From NCBI RefSeq assembly GCF_002892535.1, contig NZ_CP024847.1, positions 1,736,001-1,800,000 of the forward strand: a DNA stretch of 64,000 nt, given 5' to 3'. The stretch comes from Aquella oligotrophica. Lineage in GTDB: Bacteria; Pseudomonadota; Gammaproteobacteria; Burkholderiales; UBA11063. The translations under genes were made by a program, and so were the position numbers. The notes under the pieces are model-generated. The model saw nothing but the letters and a program-made list of their open reading frames with translations. It had not been told where the DNA came from and made no database searches. Positions 17,493-25,910 of this stretch are shown piece by piece (position 1 is the stretch's first letter; each line of letters opens with the position of its first letter).

Positions 17493-20400
17493 ATGAAAGC
17501 AAGCCTAACAAAAACGATAACCATGAGCCTATTTGGCTCTTTATTGGTTAGTTGTAATAGTGGCACAGCTAATCAAGCTACCACTCCCCAAAATCAAACC
17601 GTTGATATTAATGGCAGTGAGTTAACCCAATATGCCAATCCAAATGTATTAACTAGCACATCTAATGCTAGCAGCAGTAAAGTCGCAACTAGCTGTTTAA
17701 CTGCAACTGATCTAGTTTTTAATACTAGTAGCACAGTATGGTATATGAGTGGTTCTTTTAAAGTTAAGAATATTTGTAGCAATTCGGAACAAATAGCAGG
17801 AACAAAAGTTATCCTAACCGGAGGTAAAACGAATGACTCTTGGACGAGTGGAGCCTTTTCTGTTAATAGCTTTTCTCCATGGCTTGGTAGTAGCCCTAAC
17901 TATACTACTACAACGAGTAATAACCAGCTAACATTAACTATCAATAACACGTATAATCTGGCTGCAAATCAAACCATCACTGCTAATTTTGGTTATGCAC
18001 GGAATAATGTTCAGTTAACCACAGCTGGTGCAACGGTTGCGGTTAGTGGTGAAATTACGCCAACACCAAGCCCTACTCCTACACCAACTCCATCACCTAC
18101 ACCAGTAACGACAGCAAATCTAAATATTGCGGTTAATAGTAGTGCCCTAAGTAGTACATGTACACAAAATAAACCTTGTAATATTACTATAAATCTTTTA
18201 AATAGCAATGGTAGTATTTATAAAAATATTGCAACAATCACAAATAGCACAGGTTCAAATAATTATTCTTTACAAAATTTAGTACCTGCAAATTATACTT
18301 TAAGTGTTAATGGCTTACCATCTGATGCAACAGTAAGTTATACACCTAGTAGTGTAGTACAGCTAACCGCAGGACAAACTGCACAAGCAGCCGTAAACCT
18401 GAATCTAACAAATCCAGTGAATAACTGTTTATCCGCAACAATGAATGCACCAACCGCATCAGCTTGGTGGGTAAGTGGTTCATTTACCATTAATAATAGC
18501 TGTAACACCATACAGCAGCTAAAAGGAACAACAATTGCAGTTAATAGTAATAGTTCTAGCGATATTATCAGTAGCTTCCAAGTAAATAGCACTTCGCCTT
18601 ATTTTGCTGACTTCGCATCGGTTATTACTAGCAGTAATACTGCATTATTAACGGTAGTCAATAGTTCTGCAACTATTGCAGCTAATGGTAGTCTAAATGT
18701 AAATTTTGGCTATAGTCCACAGGGTAAATTATTAACTGGAAACCTGATAGCTAGTATCAATGGCGCAACACCGGTAGCTGATTCATCATTACAGCTAACA
18801 GTAGATAGTAGTGGAGTTGCTAATTACTGTAAAGCGTCTACGCCATGCAATATACCAGTAGTCTTATCAAGTCAGAATGGTTCTTTTAGTAAAACATTGA
18901 CAACAATAACTACGACCACAGGGAAAAGCATATTTAATATTAGTAACCTAAATACAGGGACTTATATTTTAAGTAGCAATAATTTATCTACTGATTTGAT
19001 TGCAAGTTATACTCCAAGTTCGAATATCCAGCTAGCAGCAGGAGAAAGTAAAATAATGAGTGTTAATTATAGTATAAAACCAGCAACAACTGGAACATTG
19101 GGCTTCACCGCGATTAATCCACAAACATCATTATTTACTCAAGATAGTATCCCGGTAACAATTGCGGGAACTAATGGTAGTAGCTCAATTCAGGCTAAAT
19201 TTGGTCAAGCTCAAGCAGTAACATTAACAGCCGGAAGCTATTCTCTTTCATTAAATGGATTAGCATCAGCAAGTAAGGGAGTTTATTATAAATACCCACA
19301 ACCTATTGCCAACATCAGTGTAAATAATACTACCGCTATTGGTAATATCACAGCATCAACTGAAAGTAACCTAGTTAGTAATACCATAAATATTACTGGG
19401 CTAGCGGCAGGAGATAATGTTACCCTTGCTTTCTCAGATAATAAATATGCCTTTAATACTGAAACCTTAACTTCCACTAGCGAATCAGTAACTATAAGTA
19501 ATATTTATAAATTTATAAATGGAGATACAGTTACACTTAGTGTTATTACGAATAATAAATATCAGGCAATTGCCCCTCTAACGATAAGCGTAACTGCCAA
19601 TAAAAGCTATACTATTAACCTAGTTAAAGTGCAAACACCAAGTCAGCAAATAGTTGGTTATTTTGAAACATGGATGGCACGCGCAACTTGGGAATCGGCT
19701 ACCTATTCATTAGCAAAAATTCCAGCTTATGTTGGTATAATTCCAATTGCTTTTGCCAAACCAGATTCAAGCTATACTGCTGGTAGCTATAATTATACTG
19801 GTGCTGGACTTGGAATTACTGCCACTAAAGATGTTACTCTTGGGGCTATTAAATTAGCTCAAGCAAAAGGACAAAAACTGTTGCTATCGGTTGGTGGCGC
19901 AACATATCCTAACTTTGGAGCAATTAATGTACCTGCATTAATGAATCTAGTTAAAGATCTTGGGATAGATGGTATTGATCTTGATTATGAGGCTGATACA
20001 TCTGGTTGTAGCAATCTAAATACTAATTCACTTAGCTGTCCAACAGATAGCCAAATGATTAATATTATCAATCAACTAAGAACAGGTCTTGATCAAATAC
20101 AAGCTAGTACTGGCAGAAAAATGTACTTGACTGCTGCGGTATGGTCAATTGGTGCCTATGGAACTCAAGCTTACCCAACAACTCAGTATGGACCAGTTGG
20201 TACAAAAACTGCTTTATGGGTAAATCCATTAAAACAGGTTGGTAGTAAATTTGATATGCTATTTCTGATGTCGTATGACGCAGGAAATGCTTCAACAACT
20301 GGTTATAAACCATTAGACGCACTAAAAGCATATAAAGCACTATATTCAGGTCCAGTTTATCTTGGTGTAGAAGTACCCCCAGAAGCTTGGGGTGGTAATG

Positions 20401-20591
20401 TAACTACTCCAAATCAGGCTGTAAGTTATGCAACTAGTGCTGCTCAATTAGGTGGTGCAGGAACAATGATCTGGGCATTGCAATTACAGGGTACGGCCAA
20501 TGGCGTTTCGGTTAACTCAATGAGCTACCTACAACCAATTTGCCGCTTATACAATCTAACTAATTGTGATGAAGCAATTCCCCTAAATTAG
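17493..20591 (+). CDS. Secreted lipoprotein chitinase, GH18, multi-domain
   Basis: The protein is about 1032 aa from the chosen ATG, which has the ribosome site GAGGGAAA; an upstream in-frame ATG at 17433 gives a poor leader. The signal peptide ends in a lipobox (LLVSC), so it is probably anchored to the outer membrane. Two similar Cys-containing beta-domains (each with W-x-SGSF and CN/CS pairs) alternate with Ser/Thr-rich domains resembling carbohydrate-binding and Ig-like modules, joined by a Thr-Pro-Ser linker. The C-terminal glycoside hydrolase 18 domain starts near residue 717; SVGG is followed by the catalytic DGIDLDYE (826-833), whose last Glu is the proton donor. It would cleave chitin or related GlcNAc polymers outside the cell. 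Base composition is like the surroundings. Confidence 0.92.
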   Translation: MKASLTKTITMSLFGSLLVSCNSGTANQATTPQNQTVDINGSELTQYANPNVLTSTSNASSSKVATSCLTATDLVFNTSSTVWYMSGSFKVKNICSNSEQIAGTKVILTGGKTNDSWTSGAFSVNSFSPWLGSSPNYTTTTSNNQLTLTINNTYNLAANQTITANFGYARNNVQLTTAGATVAVSGEITPTPSPTPTPTPSPTPVTTANLNIAVNSSALSSTCTQNKPCNITINLLNSNGSIYKNIATITNSTGSNNYSLQNLVPANYTLSVNGLPSDATVSYTPSSVVQLTAGQTAQAAVNLNLTNPVNNCLSATMNAPTASAWWVSGSFTINNSCNTIQQLKGTTIAVNSNSSSDIISSFQVNSTSPYFADFASVITSSNTALLTVVNSSATIAANGSLNVNFGYSPQGKLLTGNLIASINGATPVADSSLQLTVDSSGVANYCKASTPCNIPVVLSSQNGSFSKTLTTITTTTGKSIFNISNLNTGTYILSSNNLSTDLIASYTPSSNIQLAAGESKIMSVNYSIKPATTGTLGFTAINPQTSLFTQDSIPVTIAGTNGSSSIQAKFGQAQAVTLTAGSYSLSLNGLASASKGVYYKYPQPIANISVNNTTAIGNITASTESNLVSNTINITGLAAGDNVTLAFSDNKYAFNTETLTSTSESVTISNIYKFINGDTVTLSVITNNKYQAIAPLTISVTANKSYTINLVKVQTPSQQIVGYFETWMARATWESATYSLAKIPAYVGIIPIAFAKPDSSYTAGSYNYTGAGLGITATKDVTLGAIKLAQAKGQKLLLSVGGATYPNFGAINVPALMNLVKDLGIDGIDLDYEADTSGCSNLNTNSLSCPTDSQMINIINQLRTGLDQIQASTGRKMYLTAAVWSIGAYGTQAYPTTQYGPVGTKTALWVNPLKQVGSKFDMLFLMSYDAGNASTTGYKPLDALKAYKALYSGPVYLGVEVPPEAWGGNVTTPNQAVSYATSAAQLGGAGTMIWALQLQGTANGVSVNSMSYLQPICRLYNLTNCDEAIPLN

Positions 20592-20627
20592 GAGACTATA
20601 TGTGATAGTGTTAAGGCAAGATCAACG

Positions 20628-20975
20628 ATGAATAAAAACAGAGAATTCAGAGACTATATAACCAATGATATTTTGTCTCATCTTGATAGCATAAAGACCA
20701 AATCAATGTTTGGTGGTTATGGGATATACTGGCATGATGTATTTATAGCAATAATTGCTGACAACGAATTATATACTAAGGTTAATAAGGATTTGAAAGA
20801 GAAATATAAAGCCCTTGGATACTATCCGTTTACCTATCAGCAAAAGAATAAATTAGTTGAACTTAACTATATCAATGTGCCACTTGAAACAATAGAAAAC
20901 CCAAATGCAATTAGAAAACGACTTGAAGAGTCATATTTAATTGCAATTCAAAAAACTGGCAAAAAATTAGCTTAA
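20628..20975 (+). CDS. TfoX/Sxy N-terminal domain protein
   Basis: The 115-aa protein matches the TfoX N-terminal domain (IKTKSMFGGYGIYWHDVFIAI, then ELYTKVN and YPFTYQQKNK). In gammaproteobacteria full-length TfoX/Sxy switches on competence genes with CRP, but free N-terminal domains of this size are widespread and mostly of unknown function. It follows the chitinase by 36 bp and may be co-transcribed. A link between chitinase and a TfoX-like protein is reminiscent of chitin-induced competence in Vibrio, but this is only a neighbourhood observation. Confidence 0.82.
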   Translation: MNKNREFRDYITNDILSHLDSIKTKSMFGGYGIYWHDVFIAIIADNELYTKVNKDLKEKYKALGYYPFTYQQKNKLVELNYINVPLETIENPNAIRKRLEESYLIAIQKTGKKLA

Positions 20976-20980
20976 AAATA

Positions 20981-21001
20981 TGGGGGACATCCAATGCCCC
21001 A
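20981..21001. terminator. Weak GC-stem hairpin between convergent genes
   Basis: TGGGG and CCCCA enclose a short loop with an inner CAT/ATG pairing. It lies between the plus-strand TfoX-like gene and the convergent minus-strand lipoprotein gene and may terminate either transcript, though no long T-run follows. Confidence 0.4.
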
Positions 21002-21048
21002 ATTTATAACTGCTGAATCATACTAGTGTATTAATTTATTTAGCTTGA

Positions 21049-22047
21049 TTATAATATAGAAATCTTGTCAGTTACAAGATTATAGGCAAGAACCACCCCA
21101 CTTTCAGTACCTATATATAAGGTCTTACCAGAAATATAAATACTCCAGATTTTACAGTCTGTTTCATTAGCAATGTTAATTGCATGTTTTTTCCAATAGC
21201 CATCATGATAAACAAATAGGCTACCATTATCAGTAACAGTGTAGATATTTTCAGAATCAGCCTGTAAATACCAAACTTTGCTATTGTCAAACTGTGACAA
21301 AATTGGATTACCTATTGGCTGCAAAGAATTTGTATCTTTATCATATTTTACAACATTACCATTGTCAGTACCAGCAATTATGCCCTCCACTGGAGATTTA
21401 TTAATTGACCAGATAGGCTTATTGTATCCATCAAGACTAGCTTCTTTCTTCCATCCTTTATCCAGTAATTTACCTGTAAAACGATATAATTGACCAGAAG
21501 CATCACCAGCATAAACCTCATGCTCAGAAACGGCATATAAAGATTTAATCTCAAGCGAAGGCAATTTTTTCAGCTTTCCTTTTTGTAATAAATAGTTATC
21601 GCCATTGCTCCCCGCCAAATATACTAAATCACCAGTTGCAGCAATATCCCAGATTTTAAGGTTTTTTGTTATAGGGAGCAATTGCCATTTTTTAGCTGAA
21701 GGATTAACCTGATAAAGAATGTTTGATGCAGTAAGCACATAAATTACTCCATCAAGAACAGCTGTTCGGTATATTTGCTGTCCATCAGGAGAATTACCAA
21801 GACTAGTCCATCTCTGATTACGATATAAGAATAAACCACCTCGCTCAGTTGATGCTAAAATTACACCAGTAGAGATAGTATTAAGAGTAGTCACGGGAGA
21901 ATGATCCAGAGATTTATTTTGTTGCGAGACACCAGCAGTATGTGCACGGCTTGGAGTAGACATAGTGGCTGGAGAACTACCACTAACAGCAAAACTATTT
22001 AATGTACAGGCGGACAATAATATTAACAATATTTTATTTACATGCAT
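21049..22047 (-). CDS. Putative beta-propeller lipoprotein, function unknown
   Basis: The 332-aa protein starts at the ATG giving MHVNKILLILLSAC; the ribosome site GTGAGGGAAG upstream supports this start over an ATG 27 bp earlier. LSAC is a lipobox. After a Ser/Thr-rich spacer the body is made of repeated units of about 40-45 residues, each with a Trp and phrases like IWDIAATGDLVYLAGSNG, SLYAVSEHEVYAGDASG and IWSIYISGKTLYIGTESG. This pattern fits a six- or seven-bladed propeller. It is the last gene of the minus-strand run that starts at hscB or further up. No enzymatic motif is recognised. Confidence 0.65.
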   Translation of the reverse strand: MHVNKILLILLSACTLNSFAVSGSSPATMSTPSRAHTAGVSQQNKSLDHSPVTTLNTISTGVILASTERGGLFLYRNQRWTSLGNSPDGQQIYRTAVLDGVIYVLTASNILYQVNPSAKKWQLLPITKNLKIWDIAATGDLVYLAGSNGDNYLLQKGKLKKLPSLEIKSLYAVSEHEVYAGDASGQLYRFTGKLLDKGWKKEASLDGYNKPIWSINKSPVEGIIAGTDNGNVVKYDKDTNSLQPIGNPILSQFDNSKVWYLQADSENIYTVTDNGSLFVYHDGYWKKHAINIANETDCKIWSIYISGKTLYIGTESGVVLAYNLVTDKISIL

Positions 22048-22116
22048 ACTTTTTCTTCCCTCACTTAAATTCATCTAAATTTTAATCATTAGCTACTAAT
22101 TATAAAATACTGATTA

Positions 22117-23532
22117 TTATAGTCCAAAATAATCTTTCATTCTGAAATAATATGTACCCAGTTTTACAATTGCATTCTGAACACCTGCAATATTCGTCAC
22201 TTCAAATGGCTTAATCTGTGCAAATAAATCAAACTTCCCTGCTTGTCCACGAATTGCTTCAGCAATAACTACTCCAGCCAAATTACTTAATGCTAAGCCC
22301 TGCCCTGAATAGCCTTGGGCATAATATACCGTATCATAAAGCCGTCCAAAATTTGGTGCAAGAGTTAAGGTCATGCTATCAGCACCGTACCAGAAATTTT
22401 TTATTTTTACTCCGGCAAGCTGTGGGAAAGTTTTGATCATTTCTGTATAAAGTGTCGCCTTTACTTTCTCGGGATCTGCCTTCCCAAAGGTATCGCCACC
22501 ACCAAAGATTAGGCTATTATTTCCGGTAAGCCGATAATAATTCATCACATTCCGGCTATCAAATACCGACATTCGGTTTTTAATCAGTTGCTGAGCTAAT
22601 TTAGCCTCTAGTGGCTCAGTTGCTAATACATAAGTATCAAATTTGGTAACTTTATAGGCTAATTCGGGCGCAAATAGACTATTATTATAATTACAAGCAA
22701 GAACTACAAAGTTGGCATTAATATTATATTTACCATTTACGCTAATTATATGCTTGCCTGACTGATTAAATTTGATCGCCGTTGCCCGACTTTTTTCATA
22801 AAGACTAGCATTCGGATTAGTAAGAGTCACCTTAGTCATGCCTAGGGCGTAATTTAGTGGATGCATATGCCCAGCAAAATCATCATAAAGGCAACCATAG
22901 TATAAATCAGAATCAATTAAGTCGCGGGTTTCTTTTTTATCCAGTAAGCGAATATGATTATAATGATATTTTTTAGTCATTATTTCATATTCTTCTTCAA
23001 GATCAGCTACATGCTTTTCAAGAAAGGCTGTAATCCCAGTACCACTTTGCCAATCACATTTTATATCATATTTCCTGATATTATCCTTGACGATATTTAC
23101 CGCTTCTAATGATAGTTGCCAGAGTTTACGTGCTACATCATCACCAAATTTATCTTCAAAATATTCCATGCCACATTCATAAGCAGTCAATACTTGCCCA
23201 CCATTCATTCCACTGGCTTGATTAGCTATTTTATCAGCTTCAAGGAGAATTACTTTATAGCCCGCATTCGCAAGTCGAAACGCAGTCGAGATTCCGGTTA
23301 GACCACCGCCAATAACACAAACATCGCATGAAGCATCATCAGTTAATTGCGGTAATTCAACTTTACTATTTTGAGTATCCTTATAGTAGGTATTCGTAGA
23401 AGAACTATCATAGGCAGTATCAATAATATTCTCAAGCAATAATTTACTGTCATTATTGCCAGTTAAAAATTTTGCGCCAGCAAAGCCAGCACCCAAGCCA
23501 AGCCCGACTTTTAGAAAATCGCGTCGATTCAT
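22117..23532 (-). CDS. Tat-exported FAD-dependent amine/amino-acid oxidoreductase (DAO family)
   Basis: The 471-aa protein begins with a twin-arginine signal (MNRRDFLKVGLGLGAGFAGA), so the folded flavoprotein is probably exported to the periplasm. The FAD dinucleotide fold is CDVCVIGGGLTGISTAFRLANAGYKVILLEAD at about residues 68-99. The DAO-fold C-terminus shows YYAQGYSGQGLALSNLAG. Overall resemblance is to gamma-glutamylputrescine oxidase (PuuB)-like and DadA-like enzymes, almost all of which are cytosolic, so Tat export is unusual. It lies downstream of a DAACS symporter gene and a channel-like gene, suggesting an amino acid or amine substrate. The substrate is unknown. Confidence 0.82.
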   Translation of the reverse strand: MNRRDFLKVGLGLGAGFAGAKFLTGNNDSKLLLENIIDTAYDSSSTNTYYKDTQNSKVELPQLTDDASCDVCVIGGGLTGISTAFRLANAGYKVILLEADKIANQASGMNGGQVLTAYECGMEYFEDKFGDDVARKLWQLSLEAVNIVKDNIRKYDIKCDWQSGTGITAFLEKHVADLEEEYEIMTKKYHYNHIRLLDKKETRDLIDSDLYYGCLYDDFAGHMHPLNYALGMTKVTLTNPNASLYEKSRATAIKFNQSGKHIISVNGKYNINANFVVLACNYNNSLFAPELAYKVTKFDTYVLATEPLEAKLAQQLIKNRMSVFDSRNVMNYYRLTGNNSLIFGGGDTFGKADPEKVKATLYTEMIKTFPQLAGVKIKNFWYGADSMTLTLAPNFGRLYDTVYYAQGYSGQGLALSNLAGVVIAEAIRGQAGKFDLFAQIKPFEVTNIAGVQNAIVKLGTYYFRMKDYFGL

Positions 23533-23556
23533 GATAACCCCAATTATTAAAGATTA

Positions 23557-24678
23557 CTAAACCTGAATATAGGTAATTATAAAAAATATCACGGTATAAA
23601 AAATCAACACCCGGAACATTATTAGATCATAAACTTTGGATGCATCGTGCCCAAACTCATCATTAAGCTTTATCGTCCTAGTTGTAATCAGGAAACATAA
23701 TAAAATCATGAAGCCTGCAAACGCAGTCATTATATCGATAAGAGTAATCCCACTTCCCGCACGGATAAGGGTATTTACTTGAAATATATTAGCTGAGAGC
23801 GAGAAAACTGAACTACCAATAACTGAAATTCGCCCGCTAATCGCAGTACCCACCTTAGGGTTAATCAGTAAAGCAAATGTCGCAATTAAGATAGATAGAA
23901 TAATATATTGAATAATTTTCAAATATGAATAAATATTTTTGTGTGAATATTTAAAATATGCAACATTAAACAGATCATAAAATTGTTTAGTTTGCTTGCC
24001 AATTTCAACATTATATTGCTGAACCTGATTATGAATACCGCTCTCGATTAAATGATAATTTCTATGCTTAGTTTGATCATAATAATGGAGTTTATTAATT
24101 TCCAGATATGCCAAATTAGATCCAGACTCATTAGCTTTCTTCATACTTAGATTTAGATAAACTAACTGATTATCTAATGGGTATAAGATTGAATTATATG
24201 ATGGATACAACTCTGCTTGATAAATTACTATCTCTTCAACTATTCCATTTACAACATTTCTATATTGTGTATCATGGCTTAAAATATCACCATTACTCAG
24301 ATCAATTTCTGGTACCTCACTACTAACCCAACTTTCAGGATAAGTCATGGTTAGAGCAAAACTAATTGGCATCACTTCCGCTTTTACATCAATAAGGTGA
24401 GTGGTAATAATAAATAGACTCGTATCAATATGATGATCATACTTTTGTTTAAAGCTACTAACATTCTGAAAAGCATCACTCTCGACAAATAGCTGAGAAT
24501 CAAGCAAGTCCTTTTGAGTACTGATCATTCCATGCACTTTTATGCTAAACACAGAAATGATAGCGATTAAGAGTAAGTTAACCAGCAACAAAGAACGATA
24601 AATCTTAAACCGTTGAAGATATGGAAGATCTCTAAGCCTAACCTTGGTGTTAAGAAGATTTTTTAAACGTTTTAGCAT
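23557..24678 (-). CDS. Membrane protein with pentameric ligand-gated channel-like layout, unknown
   Basis: The 373-aa protein has one N-terminal helix (about 31-52), a 200-residue predicted periplasmic domain and four closely spaced C-terminal helices (about 258-370). In the periplasmic part ILYPLDNQLVYLNLS resembles the Cys-loop region of pentameric ligand-gated channels (FPFD-x-Q followed by alternating hydrophobics), and the extracellular-domain-plus-four-helices plan is the same. The extra N-terminal helix is not typical. I do not recognise a named family with confidence. It sits 11 bp after a DAACS symporter and 24 bp before the FAD oxidoreductase, so it may sense or pass the same solute. 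Confidence 0.4.
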   Translation of the reverse strand: MLKRLKNLLNTKVRLRDLPYLQRFKIYRSLLLVNLLLIAIISVFSIKVHGMISTQKDLLDSQLFVESDAFQNVSSFKQKYDHHIDTSLFIITTHLIDVKAEVMPISFALTMTYPESWVSSEVPEIDLSNGDILSHDTQYRNVVNGIVEEIVIYQAELYPSYNSILYPLDNQLVYLNLSMKKANESGSNLAYLEINKLHYYDQTKHRNYHLIESGIHNQVQQYNVEIGKQTKQFYDLFNVAYFKYSHKNIYSYLKIIQYIILSILIATFALLINPKVGTAISGRISVIGSSVFSLSANIFQVNTLIRAGSGITLIDIMTAFAGFMILLCFLITTRTIKLNDEFGHDASKVYDLIMFRVLIFYTVIFFIITYIQV

Positions 24679-24689
24679 ATTTTTAACCG

Positions 24690-25910
24690 TCAGTCTTTGA
24701 TGGTTTTACTTACTATCATTGTACCGCAAGTATTACCGAATATATTTACCATTGTGCGAATCCTATCAACAACCCGATCAAGTGGCATTAAAATTGCAAT
24801 TGCGGATAATGGAATATTTGCCATCCCAAAAACTGTAACAAAACTTACCATACTAGTTTCAGGTATTCCACCCACGGCAATACCAGTGAGGATACAAGCT
24901 ACAGCAAGTAAAACTTGTTGGATAAAATCCGGGTGGATACCCAAAATATGCATAAAAAATAAACAGGCTGCCATTTCATACATCATACCGGAAGCAAAAT
25001 TCATCGAAGCACAAATAGGCAACATAAAATTAACTACTTTGGGTTTACCACCAAGTTTAACCGCCTTCTCTAACGCAATCGGTAATGTTGCTAATGAACT
25101 CGAAGAAACAAATGCAGTAGTAAAGATGGGAACTCCTTCTTCAAGAAGTATTTTTACATTTAAGTTTTTATATAATGTAACTACCAGAATTACTTGCCAA
25201 AGAAAATGTAAAAATAAGCCACAGAAAAATAAACCGACAAATTGCAGCAATGCTACCAAATTCGCAGATAATGCCCCACTTAAATAACTATCGGCAACTG
25301 AAGTACCAATCATTACAAAAATTGCCAGCGGTGCAATATACATTACCCCATTTAGTAAAGCAAGAAATAATTCGCGGGTGCTTTGCATCACTTCCAAGAC
25401 GGGTCTAGCTTTTTCCCGATGCAAGGCACAGGTTAAACCAAAAAGTATTGAGAATACAACTATTGGTAATACATCAAAATTTGCTAGCGATTTAAAGATA
25501 TTTGAAGAAAATAGATAATTAAAAATATGCGTTGGATCGATTGCCGTTGAGGTTGAGTCGGTATATTTAGCACCGCTTAGTAAACCACTAGCACTTACAT
25601 TGCCACCGATATGAACCAGATTAAATAGGCTCATCCCAATAGTAACGGCGATTATTTCAGTTATCAAAATATATATTACCGAATTACGGGCGACTTGCTT
25701 TAGATCGTGTAACTGATCTAGATGCCCGATAGTAACAATCAAGGAAGTTAATACTATCGGTAATGCACATAATTTAAGAAGATTTATGAAGGAATCACTA
25801 ATAAATTGCAAATGACTAAACATTTTTGGCTCAATGATTCCCAGCACAAAAGCTAAGATAACAGCAACAAGGATTATTTTGCCCTGGTGACTTCGATATA
25901 ATTTAAGCAC
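24690..25910 (-). CDS. Dicarboxylate/amino acid:cation symporter (DAACS family)
   Basis: The 406-aa inner-membrane protein takes up glutamate, aspartate, dicarboxylates or serine with Na+ or H+. Family features are the serine-rich hairpin SSSSLATLPIALE, the later conserved segment around MNFASGMMYEMAA and the C-terminal IPLSAIAILMPLDRVVDRIRTMVN with NIFGNTCG. These match GltP/GltT-type transporters. It overlaps the upstream ABC gene by 8 bp and is followed closely by the channel-like and FAD oxidoreductase genes, so the imported solute may be the oxidase substrate (inference). Confidence 0.88.
   Translation of the reverse strand: MLKLYRSHQGKIILVAVILAFVLGIIEPKMFSHLQFISDSFINLLKLCALPIVLTSLIVTIGHLDQLHDLKQVARNSVIYILITEIIAVTIGMSLFNLVHIGGNVSASGLLSGAKYTDSTSTAIDPTHIFNYLFSSNIFKSLANFDVLPIVVFSILFGLTCALHREKARPVLEVMQSTRELFLALLNGVMYIAPLAIFVMIGTSVADSYLSGALSANLVALLQFVGLFFCGLFLHFLWQVILVVTLYKNLNVKILLEEGVPIFTTAFVSSSSLATLPIALEKAVKLGGKPKVVNFMLPICASMNFASGMMYEMAACLFFMHILGIHPDFIQQVLLAVACILTGIAVGGIPETSMVSFVTVFGMANIPLSAIAILMPLDRVVDRIRTMVNIFGNTCGTMIVSKTIKD

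Noticed and set aside
24697-25287. 196-codon plus-strand ORF
   Set aside because: It is antisense inside the DAACS symporter gene, whose motifs are clear; low-complexity composition indicates a shadow frame.
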